From Endomychus coccineus (lineage: Eukaryota; Arthropoda; Insecta; Coleoptera; Endomychidae), in the NCBI GenBank assembly GCA_958510875.1, contig OY294068.1, positions 176,359,411 to 176,423,410 of the forward strand: DNA of 64,000 bases, in the 5' to 3' direction. Shown in pieces: positions 11,961 to 22,814 of this stretch. A model generated the notes under the pieces. That model was not told the origin of the DNA and ran no database searches. It saw only the letters and a list, made by a program, of their open reading frames with translations. Made by a program: the position numbers and the translations under genes. Every line of letters begins with the position of its first letter. The first letter of the stretch is position 1.

Positions 11961-12640
11961 ACCCTAATTGTCTAGATTCTGAATCTATAAAGTGTATAAA
12001 ATCTAGCACTGTCTCACAATTACCGGGTACTCCGTGAATGTTAGTACAAGGGTGGATGAGATGACAGAATAAACTCAATTAGAGTAATTAACCGAGAAAT
12101 AGTAAAATCTGATATCGTACAATCGGAAAACAATATATTCCGAACAAACCGAATTAATAACCAAATATATCGTAGTGTGATTTGAACATTTCATTTATTA
12201 GTGCTGCTATCTACAATTTACCGAATACCGCTCATCACGCTGAGACCTGTTTGATTCGTACTTTTCCGCAAATTGATCATTCTGAATCATTCATCAACCG
12301 ATCCCGTACCGCTGAATGGAATTTAGTGACCGAACTTATCGTAGAGTTGATATCTTGAAAGAGTTTTCATTTACCGTTTGACCTTCATTACATTTTCCGA
12401 CTGGGTGCAATTTTGTGAAATAATACCGTTCAATTGCATTTAAAATGATTATTCTGAAAGTGTACTTGTTAAAATCATTATATATTTTAATATTTGGAAT
12501 TCCCTGTTTCATTAAATTATTTCTGCCCCATCTTTAACGAGCTAAGTTATAACCAGGTATCAATTGTAATTAAAGCCTACAATTTCGATACTGTTTTCTG
12601 CCCATTGGACTCTGGTTATACTTCACTGTAGGTACCCTAG
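11961..12640. other. Non-coding stretch between repeats
   Basis: No gene or ORF of note. The sequence continues the style of the preceding repeat region and may belong to the same decayed element that ends near the hammerhead pair. Confidence 0.35.
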
Positions 12641-12807
12641 GGACAAGGATATCTTCAGATAGCATAGTGACAAGCCTTGTGGAGAGGTCCCTAGCAGAAG
12701 TCCTCAAAAGGAGTTAACCTTTAGAAAATCTGGCGCCCGAGGATTTGAAATCAGTACTTTACCGAAAAGTCGCAAGGACACGTTATAAAGTTCCGACACC
12801 ATCTCCT

Positions 12808-12856
12808 CGTCCCACTAGCGAGCCCGATGAGAAGGGCTAAATAACTGTCTGAGGTT
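12808..12856 (+). ncRNA. Hammerhead motif, degraded (upstream copy)
   Basis: Stem II GCCC/GGGC (12822-12825 and 12834-12837) is perfect with a GAUGAGAA loop. The core is CUAGCGA instead of CUGANGA, and UAA replaces GAA after stem II. Stem I pairs only with wobbles and a mismatch. Catalysis is unlikely. Its value is as the 5' boundary of the 357-nt unit. Confidence 0.5.
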
Positions 12857-13165
12857 ACAGGACGTGTTGTCACTGTTCGACCTGGTGAACCAAAAACTTT
12901 GTCTTTGACTTCTAACACGGAATGTGTTTGTATTTCACTATGCATTGTTGAGGGACCGTCACCTGGCGGCAGTATTTCCAATTGTTTCCCCGTCGAAATC
13001 GCGAGAACTTTGTCAATACATTGCATTGTGAATTGCATTCTCAGTGGGAGATCTGCTTTCCGGCAGATGGTGTTGGAAGTTCTAGGTTCGCCAAACACTT
13101 TGAAGGTGATTCATTATATTGAATCAATTTCGGAGATGGTTGATCAGTGACTTCACGTCTGTCTT

Positions 13166-13212
13166 GTCTCACTGACGAGCCCAATGAGTAAGGCGAAACA
13201 GCTGTCTGAGAC
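13166..13212 (+). ncRNA. Type I hammerhead ribozyme, near-canonical
   Basis: Stem I GUCUCA (13166-13171) pairs perfectly with UGAGAC (13207-13212). The core CUGACGA (13172-13178) is intact. Stem II has three pairs (GCC/GGC, 13179-13181 and 13192-13194) closing a long loop. GAA (13195-13197) and the A15.1-U16.1 pair (13198 and 13205) are intact. Cleavage is predicted after C at 13206 (GUC). Stem III, ACAGCUGU, is palindromic with no real loop: as a monomer it gives two pairs plus a tetraloop, as a dimer an extended stem, which is typical of minimal type I hammerheads. Every invariant core base is present, so self-cleavage is plausible, perhaps weak. Confidence 0.7.
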
Positions 13213-13749
13213 TATAGTGTTGTCACCGTTCAACCTGTTGAACCAAAAACTTTGTTTATTGACTTCTAATACGAAATGTGTTTGTATTTCCTTATGCACA
13301 TATTAGGTATTTATTAATAAATCACGATTCAATACAATAGTCTTTACGTATATTTTTTCTGTCTTATCGCGGGATATATTTTGTACATTACAACCGTCTA
13401 CATTTTGTTCGCTGCATAATCAGTGTATTAGTATAATAAATTGTAATTTTTGTGGAAAAAAATTACCGAAGCTTTTTCCATGGCTCGTTAGCGAGGCATG
13501 TGACGAGCTTGAAACCAAAAAGTTGCCCCCCTTGGGCATTTTTTGGAATATCAAAATGTTCTCGGATTCGATTTTCCTCGACAACGTTCAAATTTTTGAA
13601 CTAAAATTGTAGAGGACAATATTATCCACAATCTTACTGATTCAGTCACTGTGCTACAACCAAAAGTGCGAAAAGCAGATGTCGCCAATGTCGCCAATAT
13701 ATACTTTTCTTTCTTTTTCGACCTAAAAAATGTTTTTTAACGCTACAAA

Positions 13750-13880
13750 AATATAAAAGTTGTAGAGCCGAAACGAAACAACCAGATGTATGTGCACTTT
13801 TTCATCTACGATACGCTGTTACGGAGATATAGCGCTCTCATCTAGTATGCACTACTTTGGAAATACCTACCGAATGCAGA
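13750..13880 (+). repeat. MITE-like dispersed repeat, copy 2
   Basis: This is the partner of 8990-9110 (shared gttgtagag, tgtgcactttttcatctacg, gttacggagatatagcg and tttggaaatacctaccg). The preceding 13440-13740 is non-coding AT-rich sequence with no counterpart noticed near 8.9 kb. Confidence 0.45.
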
Positions 13881-13884
13881 ATAA

Positions 13885-14485
13885 AGAGAATTCACAGACA
13901 TTAAAATGGACAAAGTATCATTTTTTTTTTAATCGACGTATAGAATGCCAATGTAATCGCCTTACACAAAGTTTTGGTAGTGACCAATCTGAAGAATAAC
14001 CAGCAATTAAACATAATTATGTTGATTTCAGTTTTGAAAAAATATTTGTAACATAAACAAACGAAGACTATGCATGTCGTCGAATTTTCTGCACCGGCAG
14101 AGACGAGAACAAAGTCTTGAGAGAGGAGGAAAAATTGAGAGTATCAAGACCTCCTGTACGAGCTATACTCAGGCCACAAGGTCGTATTAGTGGTTCTGAT
14201 TATCGGTGTTTTAGGTAGAATTCGGTCTTCGCTGCGTTCCAACTTGAAGATCGTTCCGATCCGCAAGAACTCTGCACAGATATTGATAGACTGGATGCAG
14301 AAGGCAGTCGTTCTGGGTTCAATACGGCTACTTAGAAGAAACGATTTGGGAACACGACCACTTACCGACCGATGGGAAGAAGTAGTAATTCGTATATATC
14401 AAAGTAGTTGATCAGTCTTATGTACAATGCTTTCTCCATAATTTTCGAGAGTAGTTTCGTAAATAAGTAGTTTATAATGATTCGT
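13885..14485. other. Non-coding stretch
   Basis: No gene recognised. A 73-codon plus-strand frame (14190-14411) has no family signature. Confidence 0.35.
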
Positions 14486-14488
14486 TTC

Positions 14489-14990
14489 TTACAATTTTCT
14501 GGTTTTGCCTCTTAATTCATGTTTCTTTTTTGGCGGATCTTCAATGACGTGTGCTTCTTCAAGGAAGTCCGATGATGTCTCTGCAGTCGACTCTTCTTCA
14601 ATGTCTGCTACGTTAATCGAACAACTTGTGAGATAGCTCATCAATATGTTTCCTCCATGTCGAATGAAGGTACATTTCTGCATTCCCCCTCTATACAGTA
14701 CTTCAAAGCGACTGAGCAACACAAGATCGGCTTCACTGCACGCGCGTGCTACAATACCACAGTTTTCTGTTCCACATCCGTAGGTGATTAGCTCCATGAC
14801 GTTTTCGGGCGGAGTTTCTTGAAAATGTCTGCACTGTTTAGCAAAATCTCATCCTTTGCATGTAGCGCTACGGGTTTTGATTTGCCTTGCAAATAAGAAG
14901 CCGAAGTGGTGTCGCATCCGCTGAAAGCTACGACGCTGCATTCAGTGGGTATTTCCAGAATATTCATCAGATATTTCAACAAAAATTGAT
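14489..14990 (-). pseudogene. Fragment of a GCDTTSA-motif protein, frameshifted
   Basis: On the minus strand 14985-14800 reads EIPTECSVVAFSGCDTTSAS then YLQGKSK. The frame then shifts by one near 14795 and continues PENVMELITYGCGTENCGIVA and on to a stop at 14489. The (H)A(F/L)SGCDTTSA...GK block is one I associate with a multicopy family of uncharacterised proteins in arthropods, molluscs and cnidarians that behaves like a mobile-element gene. I recall it only as a motif and cannot assign an enzymatic role. The acidic/basic tail (EEESTAETSSDFLEE, then PPKKKHELRGKTRK) is low-complexity. The frameshift and missing N-terminal part make it a pseudogene or assembly-broken copy. Confidence 0.5.
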
Positions 14991-15119
14991 TTACCTACAT
15001 CATCCTCCTCTGTTTTTTCAAGTCGTGATTTGAGCAGCCTCTATTTACTAGAGTGAGATACAAAGTAATCATGATTTACACTTAGAATCTCAATAGTGAC
15101 GAATCTTATTTCATACAAT

Positions 15120-15480
15120 AAATTCAGAGCGGATGCAATATACTTTGACTATAGCGGTGGAATTTTGGGAGAATTCTTCTTGAAGGTTGTGGAGTTGAAG
15201 GTATATGGAAAGACCTAACTAGGTGAAGAGTTCCACAACTTCGCTGTTCAATAGAAAATGAAGTCTGGTAGAAAGAAGTTCGGCAGGTCTCGAGCTTTAC
15301 AATGAAGGAGTGATTAGTTTCAGCTCGTCTAGTCCGCCTATCTGGAATCTCTCGTGGTGGAACAACCTACGTTGAAGTGAGCCAAGGTTTAAAAATGGAG
15401 TACAACCCATAATTTCTGAGATTTCCGCAATATAAAATAGTTTGCAAAATACCTGAAACTTGTTTCGCGGGTAGATAATA
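15120..15480 (-). mobile_element. C-terminal end of a Jockey/CR1-type LINE
   Basis: Across frames the minus strand gives FFLPDFIFY then AKLWNSSPS.VFPYTFN and STTFKKN. This is the 'LWNSLP..VFP..YN...FK' signature that closes ORF2 of many insect Jockey/CR1 LINEs. The stretch GGLDELKLITPSL and the shared DNA ctcgtctagtccgcct tie it to the copy at 30.7-31.3 kb. The RT core is missing; this is a 5'-truncated insertion. Confidence 0.55.
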
Positions 15481-15829
15481 AATGATTTCGATGATAGTTT
15501 GTCAAAACTTGAGAGCAAATGGTATCGTTGACATATGTGGATCCCGTCAGAAAACTTCAAAATGGCGAACTATGATTCCTTCTTGTGGTGCTCATCATTT
15601 TCATTGGGGCCGATCTGTGACTCGGCCGATGTTTCGGGTGTGTATCCCAACCTTTAGTTGATTGTAAACGGGGATGAACAAGTGAAGGTATGCGATAAAT
15701 AGACCAATGAAAGGAAGATGAACTATTTGTGGTTCTCGATACCGTTCGAAACGTTCTCGGTATAATTGTGGCAAAATCAGATAAATTGGCTTGGTATTTT
15801 CCGGGTGAACAAATTCCGTGTGTTATCAA

Positions 15830-17230
15830 TTTTAAAAGGAAATCTATTAAATCCGAAACATGTTGATGTTCAGCGCACGCAAGGCTTATCGACCGTCGTC
15901 AGAATAAATTGAAATAAGTTAAATGGTGCCATAAAATTTCAGGAACATTTTCATTTATAAAAGTTTAGATTTAGTAGTTCGTGAGATCGCATCCTTGCCT
16001 TATAATTTAACCCGCAATGGCTTATTGGGCGCATCAATAATAACCGCAACGGCAAACACTGTTTTAATGCCTTACTCAAAATTACCATTGGACATTGAAC
16101 ATGCATTTTAAATAATGGCTTTCGTTCTGATCATGTGCATTATCCGTGAGACGAGAATTGATATGCACATCAATGTGATATACTGTACTATTGTATTCGG
16201 AAGGCTTGACAATGGCGTCGCATTTTATTATATCACCTGCCAGTGCTACGAATTGATTTGCAACCGTACTCTTCCTCATTTTGGAAAATAAAACTCATTC
16301 GTTACTAAGAGAGATTTACTTGTGTATGGGTTATAAATTTGTTCCGATGCGGATCAGAATGACATATACATAACGCTAATTCTGCTTTGTATGGCAACGA
16401 TGAAACCATGATGATACTTACTGCTGAAAAACGTTGGTGCTCCGGATATGTAGGTCTAATGAATTATATGATGATGTCGATTTATTTGAATAGTAAAATG
16501 TGCTCTATTAACAATTTCGTTCCACCACACGTTGGCATCAGAATGAATTATAGTTTAGATGATGACTCATTTTGGAGATGCCACAGTGTGTTTTGGCGAA
16601 TGTGAATATATTGTTATTAGAATGTGAATTTGTGTTTCAATGTTGTTTTGATCGCATTTTACTACTGAAACTATAGAATTCAACTAGTTCAATCGGTCCT
16701 TGCAGATATTTGTGTAGCTTTAAGAACGAATGACATTACGTGATTAGTAAAATTAGGCAGACTCATATTTGCTCCTGCATTCATCAAAAATACAGGCAAA
16801 AATATACACGATATAAGTAAAACACATATTCCAGCATTACCTACTTTGATAAGTCCCGAAAACTTATACACCTGTGTATTACCCAACATATATGGCATTC
16901 GTTATGTTGTGTTTGTTCGGTGAACAAATCAAAATATGATAATGAATAATGAAGGGACCGACTTCCAGTGTGTTTCCTACTCTTCGTAATTCTGCCGTCT
17001 CATTAACTCCTTCGCATAAGCTACTATCATCGACTAGACGAATCCCTTTATTATACAAGGCCTGAATGCTCTATCATGTTCCAGCTGGTCACACGTATTT
17101 TACGGCAAATGTAGTAGAACAAAAGTTTTATCTATTCTTTGGGATTTAAATAAGGGCTTTCTAATAAACCATAAACGTTCACACTGTGAATATATTGTAA
17201 CACTTTTAATAAGAAATAATCACCCTCATC
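15830..17230. other. AT-rich non-coding stretch
   Basis: No recognisable gene. The minus-strand frames at 16082-16279 and 16689-16898 (the latter hydrophobic, with one possible membrane span) match nothing I know and are short. Confidence 0.4.
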
Positions 17231-17235
17231 CATTG

Positions 17236-17328
17236 AAAATACTATCAAAATACTGAGGACCTTCCGGCGATTTTACCCTGATGAATACTTGGTAGCCGAA
17301 AGGTCCTCAATACTTCAATAGTATTTTT
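17236..17328. repeat. Hairpin with about 33-bp arms
   Basis: The left arm (17236-17268, aaaatactatcaaaatactg then aggaccttccggc) and right arm (17295-17328) are inverted copies with a few mismatches around a 26-bp loop. It lies just upstream of the Penelope-like coding remnants and may be part of that element's 5' region. A diverged piece of one arm occurs near 6945. Confidence 0.6.
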
Positions 17329-17399
17329 AGTGTATAAGTCGACAGACATGAACTAAGTCCTTAGTTACACCCCATTTGCTTCCATTGATGTGAAAAACA

Positions 17400-19440
17400 T
17401 CTATTCTGAAGGTTCTGTGTGAAAATTTTCTAACAATATCTTATTCAAATTGAGGTCATTGAAACAATATGAAATTATTCCTGCAATTCCGTAAACTGGT
17501 GAACTGTATGACCAAGCAACATTTGAAGCCATAACTAGACGTCCAAATTAGAAATCTTGAAAACGTGATTTTCGAATCATCCCCTTAGATATCCTTGAAG
17601 ATAAGTTCCTGGAAAATGTCCCGTAATCGTTTCCACATTCATTGTTTTCCACCAAGTTAATATGACACTTATAAACTGGGTTTTGAATGTGAAATGCTTT
17701 ATATTTGAACCAAATTGAAGTAGAGCCTGTATAAAATATTCAATAAATACCTCAAGGGCTACTTTAAAATTTTGACGTTCCGAAATTGTAGGACAGAGTG
17801 CTCTCAAGTTCAAAAAATATTCGAAATTCCACAATTTATCATGTCCTACTTCAAGCATTTTTATAGCCTAGAATGAGGTAATGTTCTCGTCTCCTACCTT
17901 TTGTTATTGAGAAAAAAATCACAGAAATTTTAGGAAAATTACATACAAATCCCGTAATAAAAACCGAGGTAGAACAAGCTTTAAATCTTTGCTTTAGCCA
18001 AAATAATTGTGAATTTAATAGTGATAGATTAGCTATTGGGATCCCCATTAAGTCCTTTTTTTGCACTTTTAGATTATGTTTCGATAAAATGTCTGCAATT
18101 CGTCAACTTACGGTACCAAAATATGTGAGGGAAACGTATTTTGATGAAGAATCGTAATTTTTTGTAAAAGTTTAGATGCTCGAGTAGGTTAATTTCTGTT
18201 TTTCTCTGTCAATTAATTTGGATATAATATGAGGTTGAAAACTATTGTTAATGGCTATAACCTTGAATTTATTCAATTCTTCATTCAGGTTTTCGAAAGA
18301 GAGAGTGAAAAGGCTCTATGTATCATTGAGTTGTGACTACAGGGACTAAAAAATGAATTGGCAATAGTTGTATCTGTGAATGTAGGTTTTCTATAAATTT
18401 TGAAAGTAGATTAGGTATGGGATCCCCATTAGCAATGAGATCCCCGTTGAGTCCTCTTTTTGCAGATATTTACATGTCTCAAATTGGAGAAGCTATAATG
18501 AGTTTCCTCCACCTAAAAAACATATTCAATGCTGGTTTAGATACGTAGATGATGTTTTATCCTCCTTCAAAGGTACATCACAACAACTGCATGTTTTCTT
18601 ATCCTTCATTAACAATATTCATGCTAACATAAATTTTACTTTAGAAACATAGAAAGATAACAAAATGAATTTCTCATACCTTACCCTCACGCACCATAAT
18701 TGTATCATCACTTTTAAAATTTATAGAAAATCTACATTCACAGATACAACTGTTGCTGATTCCTCCTTTAGTCTCCCCGTAGTCACAAATTGGCAGCATA
18801 CAATTCAATGATATTACATAGAGCCCTATCATTATCTCTCACCCTGAAAGCTCGAATAAAGAATAATCATCATCATCGCCATCAACAATGAATATAAACC
18901 TTAATTATATCCAAATTGATTAATAGAAAGAAGCAGACATTACCATACTCTAGTATTCATTCTGTTACAAAAAAATCTGATCCCTGATCAAAATACGTTT
19001 CCCCAATATATTTTGGTGCGATGAGTAAAAAAATTGCAGACATTTCATCAAAACATGATCTAAAAGTTAGCTTCAAACCCCAAAATAAATTCTCCTATAT
19101 TCTGTATAATGCTAAATATAGAACGAATGAGTTTAATAAACCTGGAGGATATACGTGAACAGAATGTGATAACTTTCACATTGGTAGATCAAGTCGTATA
19201 ATGGGAATTAGATATGAGGAATATCTTCCACATTTTTGACTCAATAAAATATCCGCTGATTTTTTAGAAACAAATTTGGATGAAGTGAAAATTATGCATT
19301 TGCGGAGTAGAGGTTTCAAGTTGAACAAACTAGAATCAGTAGACATTTTCAATTGTATAGAAAATAAAGACAGTACAAGTTTTAATGATCAATTAGACTT
19401 GTAACAGCATTCTTTTTGATAACGTCTTCACAACATAAAA
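17400..19440 (+). pseudogene. Penelope-like element: RT and GIY-YIG remnants
   Basis: Plus-strand pieces in order: an N-terminal RT region from about 17490; EVEQALNLCFSQNNCEFN leading into the GxPxxP motif (17950-18050); then, after an inverted block, SPLSPLFADIYMS (18440-18480). Next come RYVDDVLSSFKG (YVDD at 18542-18553), INNIHANINFTLET (18600-18650) and IYRKSTFTDTTVADSSF (18720-18765). Near 19150-19340 TECDNFHIGRSSRIMGIRYE and FKLNKLESVDIF match the GIY-YIG endonuclease region that Penelope-like elements carry C-terminally. Stops and frameshifts are many. The YxDD box, the YRKxTxTD block and the terminal GIY-YIG-like region together separate this from LINEs. It is inactive. Confidence 0.75.
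18060..18418 (-). repeat. Inverted piece of the Penelope-like linker inside its own RT
   Basis: The minus strand of this block is a diverged copy of plus-strand 18690-19060 (for example atcaaaatacgtttccc and attttggt, then tgcagacattt). It splits the RT between its GxPxxP motif at 18038-18050 and a second copy of the same DNA at 18419-18431. The 39.35-kb copy carries the same antisense-RT/sense-linker join, so this is not unique to the locus. Confidence 0.6.
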
Positions 19441-19579
19441 TTTCCTGTAACCTACATATTTGCCTAGTGAATCTCCGCATTAAAATTTCCTAATCACCTG
19501 ATTAACTCTACCTCATCCTATTTCAGTTACTCAATCCCGGTAATGTATTTCCTCACATTCAAAACCAAACCCCCACTTG

Positions 19580-19830
19580 CTACTTCTATCTTATTGTGAC
19601 TATAAATATATTGAGATCTTTCTTGTTTATTCATACACTAGTATCGTTTTGAAGATGACATGCTAGTTGTCGAAACTATTCTCACGTTAGTGTTTCTATG
19701 AATATAAGTCATAAAAACCATGTAAAAAGTGTTTCTTCATATCAATATCATAAATTATAACAAAGTAAGGGTTACCACCATCGACGTTTTGAAAAGATGA
19801 GTGACTAATCGATTAGTCACCGATTATTCC
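19580..19830 (+). repeat. Penelope-like 3' tail with a perfect 20-bp palindrome
   Basis: After the GIY-YIG remnant, ttttgaagatgacatgctag and ttgtcgaaactattctcacg are typical of the non-coding 3' tails seen after Penelope-like ORFs. At 19801-19820 GTGACTAATCGATTAGTCAC is a perfect palindrome, close to the apparent element end. Confidence 0.4.
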
Positions 19831-20685
19831 GCCATGGTCTACTCTATGCAACCTGGTTCGGATGAATATTTCTTTGATCTCTTTATCCTCCAGGGATATA
19901 TCTGGAACATTCTTCACATCCAAATGTCAGAGTTCAGAGTATAACAGATTTATGAAATGTTTTCACAGAAACATAGATCTTTTGGTTTCCTCAAAATCAG
20001 GAAAATGCATGTCAATATTAGATATAGAAAGTTACACCTCTCATCTATTACATCGAATCATTTCCATTTATGTTAATCTTGAATGAAACCAATAAATGAT
20101 CTAGGTCAATTATCGTTTATTGAGGGAAGCAGTAAGTACAACGCTACCGCTGTTGATGATCGTTAAAATTTTCAAGTAGGGTTCTGCATTAAGTATCGGA
20201 ATTAAGTTTCGTTACAGAAAGTGACCGACGTTGGATAATTCAATTATCATAAATAATATAAAACATGTTGTAATAAAACTGACGATCAATTCAGATACCA
20301 GACACGCACATTAATGTGAATTATATCAATAGTTATGATGGAATAATGAAAGCATAAAGCCATTCGTTAAATGCCATTGGCGATCACGTTCTCTGCACAG
20401 AAGTTTCGAGCTATAATTATAATAATAATTAGTAGCTCTAACAATGCTAGTTATTCTACAAATATGATATGCGGTAAATGCTCGAAATTTGATAAATAAT
20501 ACATCATAATGGATGTGGAATAAATAGAAATATCTACAATATAGGTTGATGCTCATGGAACCCCACGCCGCAATTATTATTGAATATAATGTTACTAAAT
20601 AGTGAATTGATGATAGATTTTATTTTTCTAGGAAGCTGGTCCTTACAGCAGAGGGCTTTTCATCTATTCCTGTCAGATGTGTTAC
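19831..20685. other. AT-rich non-coding stretch
   Basis: No gene recognised; only short chance frames (for example 19862-20086 and 20326-20556). Confidence 0.4.
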
Positions 20686-20689
20686 ACAC

Positions 20690-22810
20690 ATTACCTATCT
20701 CTAGTTCTCGGTACTAGTTTTGTGCAGGTTCTTGACCTGGTAGCTGGTTTACTCTGCGAATGATAGCGTAGGCTCCCTGAATATTCCACTTTTTTCGCGA
20801 TATAGTCATCATCATCATTAGATGGAGGGTGGGGGCTTAAGCCACTTAGCTGGACCCATTGTGCGCCCCGCAATCAAAAGTCTATTCTATTCTACCATAT
20901 TTGTGACCAGCCAGAAAACCAAAATATAGCCAACGCTGACTTCCATGAGTTCTTCTGAGAACAGTTTTGCTTCGCCAAAGTGGCGGTGCCCGAGGAACAT
21001 CAAAGCAGGGCGTTCCAACAGGATGTGATAGGTAATTTCTCCCTCCTCTGCTTTTCTTACACATGAGATCATCTGCCATGCCTATAGTATGAAGGTGTTT
21101 GTTAAGAGGGCAGTGACCCGTCAGGATCCCAGTTATATCTCTGATGTCCCTTCTGTTTAGAGAGAGTAGTTTCTTTGAGAGTCTAGGAACAAACTTTTTG
21201 CTTGGCTTGCCTCATGCGTGGTGACGCTCGCCACCAGTCAGATCATTCTCAGTTGGCCCAGAAGGGTGGGAACCCACGAAATTTGATAAAGCGATCATGT
21301 GTTCCGGCCCGACATTCTTTGACAAGCCTTGATGTGACTCTAGGTGATTTGGGGGCTCCCAGAGCAGACGGGCTGTCTATGCAGATGTAAATGCAGTTTT
21401 AGTTTCTCCGCAGGTCACTGTTTCAGCGACCCTTGGAATTTTCAGATACACTCCCTCTCCAGAAGCTTGACCTATTTTGGACCCATCTGTGAACCATACT
21501 ATCCATGATGAGGATTTTGAGGAAAGTGAGTTTTCACGAGACTGTTGCTCATAGCTTCAGCTTTTATGTATACGTGTAAAGGTGGAAATCCGGCGAGGGC
21601 TTCAAGCCCTCAAGTCGTTGGAACCGATTTACGCATGTAAATCGCTGCAGTCGGTGCTAGGACATATCAGTCTCTGTCCCTGACTACCACACAACCGCAA
21701 CGTAGGTGACCACAGGCTTGATCACAGCAGTAAAGATCCAATGAGAAGGATCCTTGGCGGCTATAATCTGCAGATGCTGCTGAAAGATCTCCTGCACTTC
21801 CAGAAGGACGGAGATGCCTACCTCACTCGATATTCGCAGTGTTCGCGCAAGTCAATTTAGAGTCTAGGATTACTCTCAGAAACATCATTCTTTTGAGTTG
21901 CAGAACCTTGCCAGAGAAAGCAATCTCTGCCAGTGTGCACAGCTCATGTTTCCTGGTAAACAGTAGAATATCCATCTTGCCAGGGTTGACCATGAGCCCC
22001 TCGTTGTGACCAGTGGTCTACTACGCTGAGGCAGCGTGTTTTGCATCTCGCACAGTGTCCCCAAATGCCGCCCAAAGGTGACCCCAACCAAGTCGTCGGC
22101 ATAGACATGAGCATGAAAATCTACTCTTGCCAACTGGTCCAATAGTCCATCGACAACGAGACACCACAGAAGCGAAAGTAAGATACCTCGTTGGGGCAAG
22201 CATTTTATAGTGGTGGTTCGTACACAGCATCCGTTATATTTCGCCTTCATTGCACGCCTAGACAGCATGGCTTCAATCCACCGGATAAATAGACTCGACG
22301 GACGTGTTATCAGAGGCCCATTCGATGTCCAAAGATTCCCCCAAGGCGTGTTACTCTCGAGTCTTAGCATCATCTGTTCGTGTGACTATATGATGCAAGG
22401 CTCTTTCACTCGAGAGGTCAGCTTGGTAGGCGTGTTGACGACAGGGTACGGAACATGTCTCCAGTGATTCATCCCTTATGTGTATGTCAATCAGTATCTC
22501 TATTTCCTTCAATATAAATAAAGGTAAGACTGAAAAAGCGGAATGCCTTAGCTTGCGTAAAATCACTTTAACCCGCCTTTGGAACGAACACGACTTTCAC
22601 TATCTGCCATAGCTTTAGAATAGAGCCAGTGGCAATGTAAAATCGGAAAATTTTCACAAATAGCTCGATGATGATTTTCTGGCCCTCTTGTACGAGAGCC
22701 GGGAACATTCCATATTCACCTGGTGATTTATTCGTTGCGAATCGGGATATGGCCCACTTCACCAAGTCATAATTGACAATGTCCTTGAATTGTCAGATCT
22801 CTGTCTCCAG
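20690..22810 (-). pseudogene. RNase H-type non-LTR retrotransposon (I/LOA/R1 group)
   Basis: Reading down the minus strand: NKSPGEYGMFPALVQEG and QIVKVVFVPKAG (22720-22570, RT motifs 0-1); LIDIHIRDESLETC with RQHAYQADLSSERALHHIV (about 22500-22380); WIEAMLSRRAMKAKYNG (22280-22230); QRGILLSLLWCLVVD (22190-22150). YADD, the catalytic box, is at about 22110-22095. Then NEGLMVNPGKMDILLFTRK (22005-21945). Further on LLSLNRRDIRDITGILTGHC and PLNKHLHTIG (about 21170-21085) give the C-terminal block, followed by the Cys region and a 3' tail to 20690. Frameshifts and stops are numerous. The GVLSPLLW motif is altered to GILLSLLW. The APE endonuclease and 5' end are missing. Confidence 0.8.
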
Positions 22811-22814
22811 AGTT

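Larger units (their letters stand above)
12800..13320 (+). mobile_element. Retrozyme-like tandem with two hammerhead motifs
   Basis: Two copies of a hammerhead-centred sequence lie in direct orientation. Their equivalent cleavage positions (12849 and 13206) are 357 nt apart. After each core the sequence matches for at least 110 bp (tgttgtcac, caaaaactttgt, ttgacttctaa and atgtgtttgtattt appear in both). Animal retrozymes and Penelope-type terminal repeats are known to place type I hammerheads in direct repeats a few hundred bp apart. The first core is mutated and the second nearly canonical. No RT frame lies between, so the unit would be non-autonomous. Confidence 0.5.

Noticed and set aside
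12731..12750. TGGCGCCCGAGGA, resembling a retroelement primer-binding site
   Set aside because: Only the first 10 bases match a known lysine-tRNA primer site, and no LTR ending in CA precedes it.
12751..13098. 115-codon minus-strand ORF
   Set aside because: It lies antisense across the hammerhead-bearing repeat and has no known domain.
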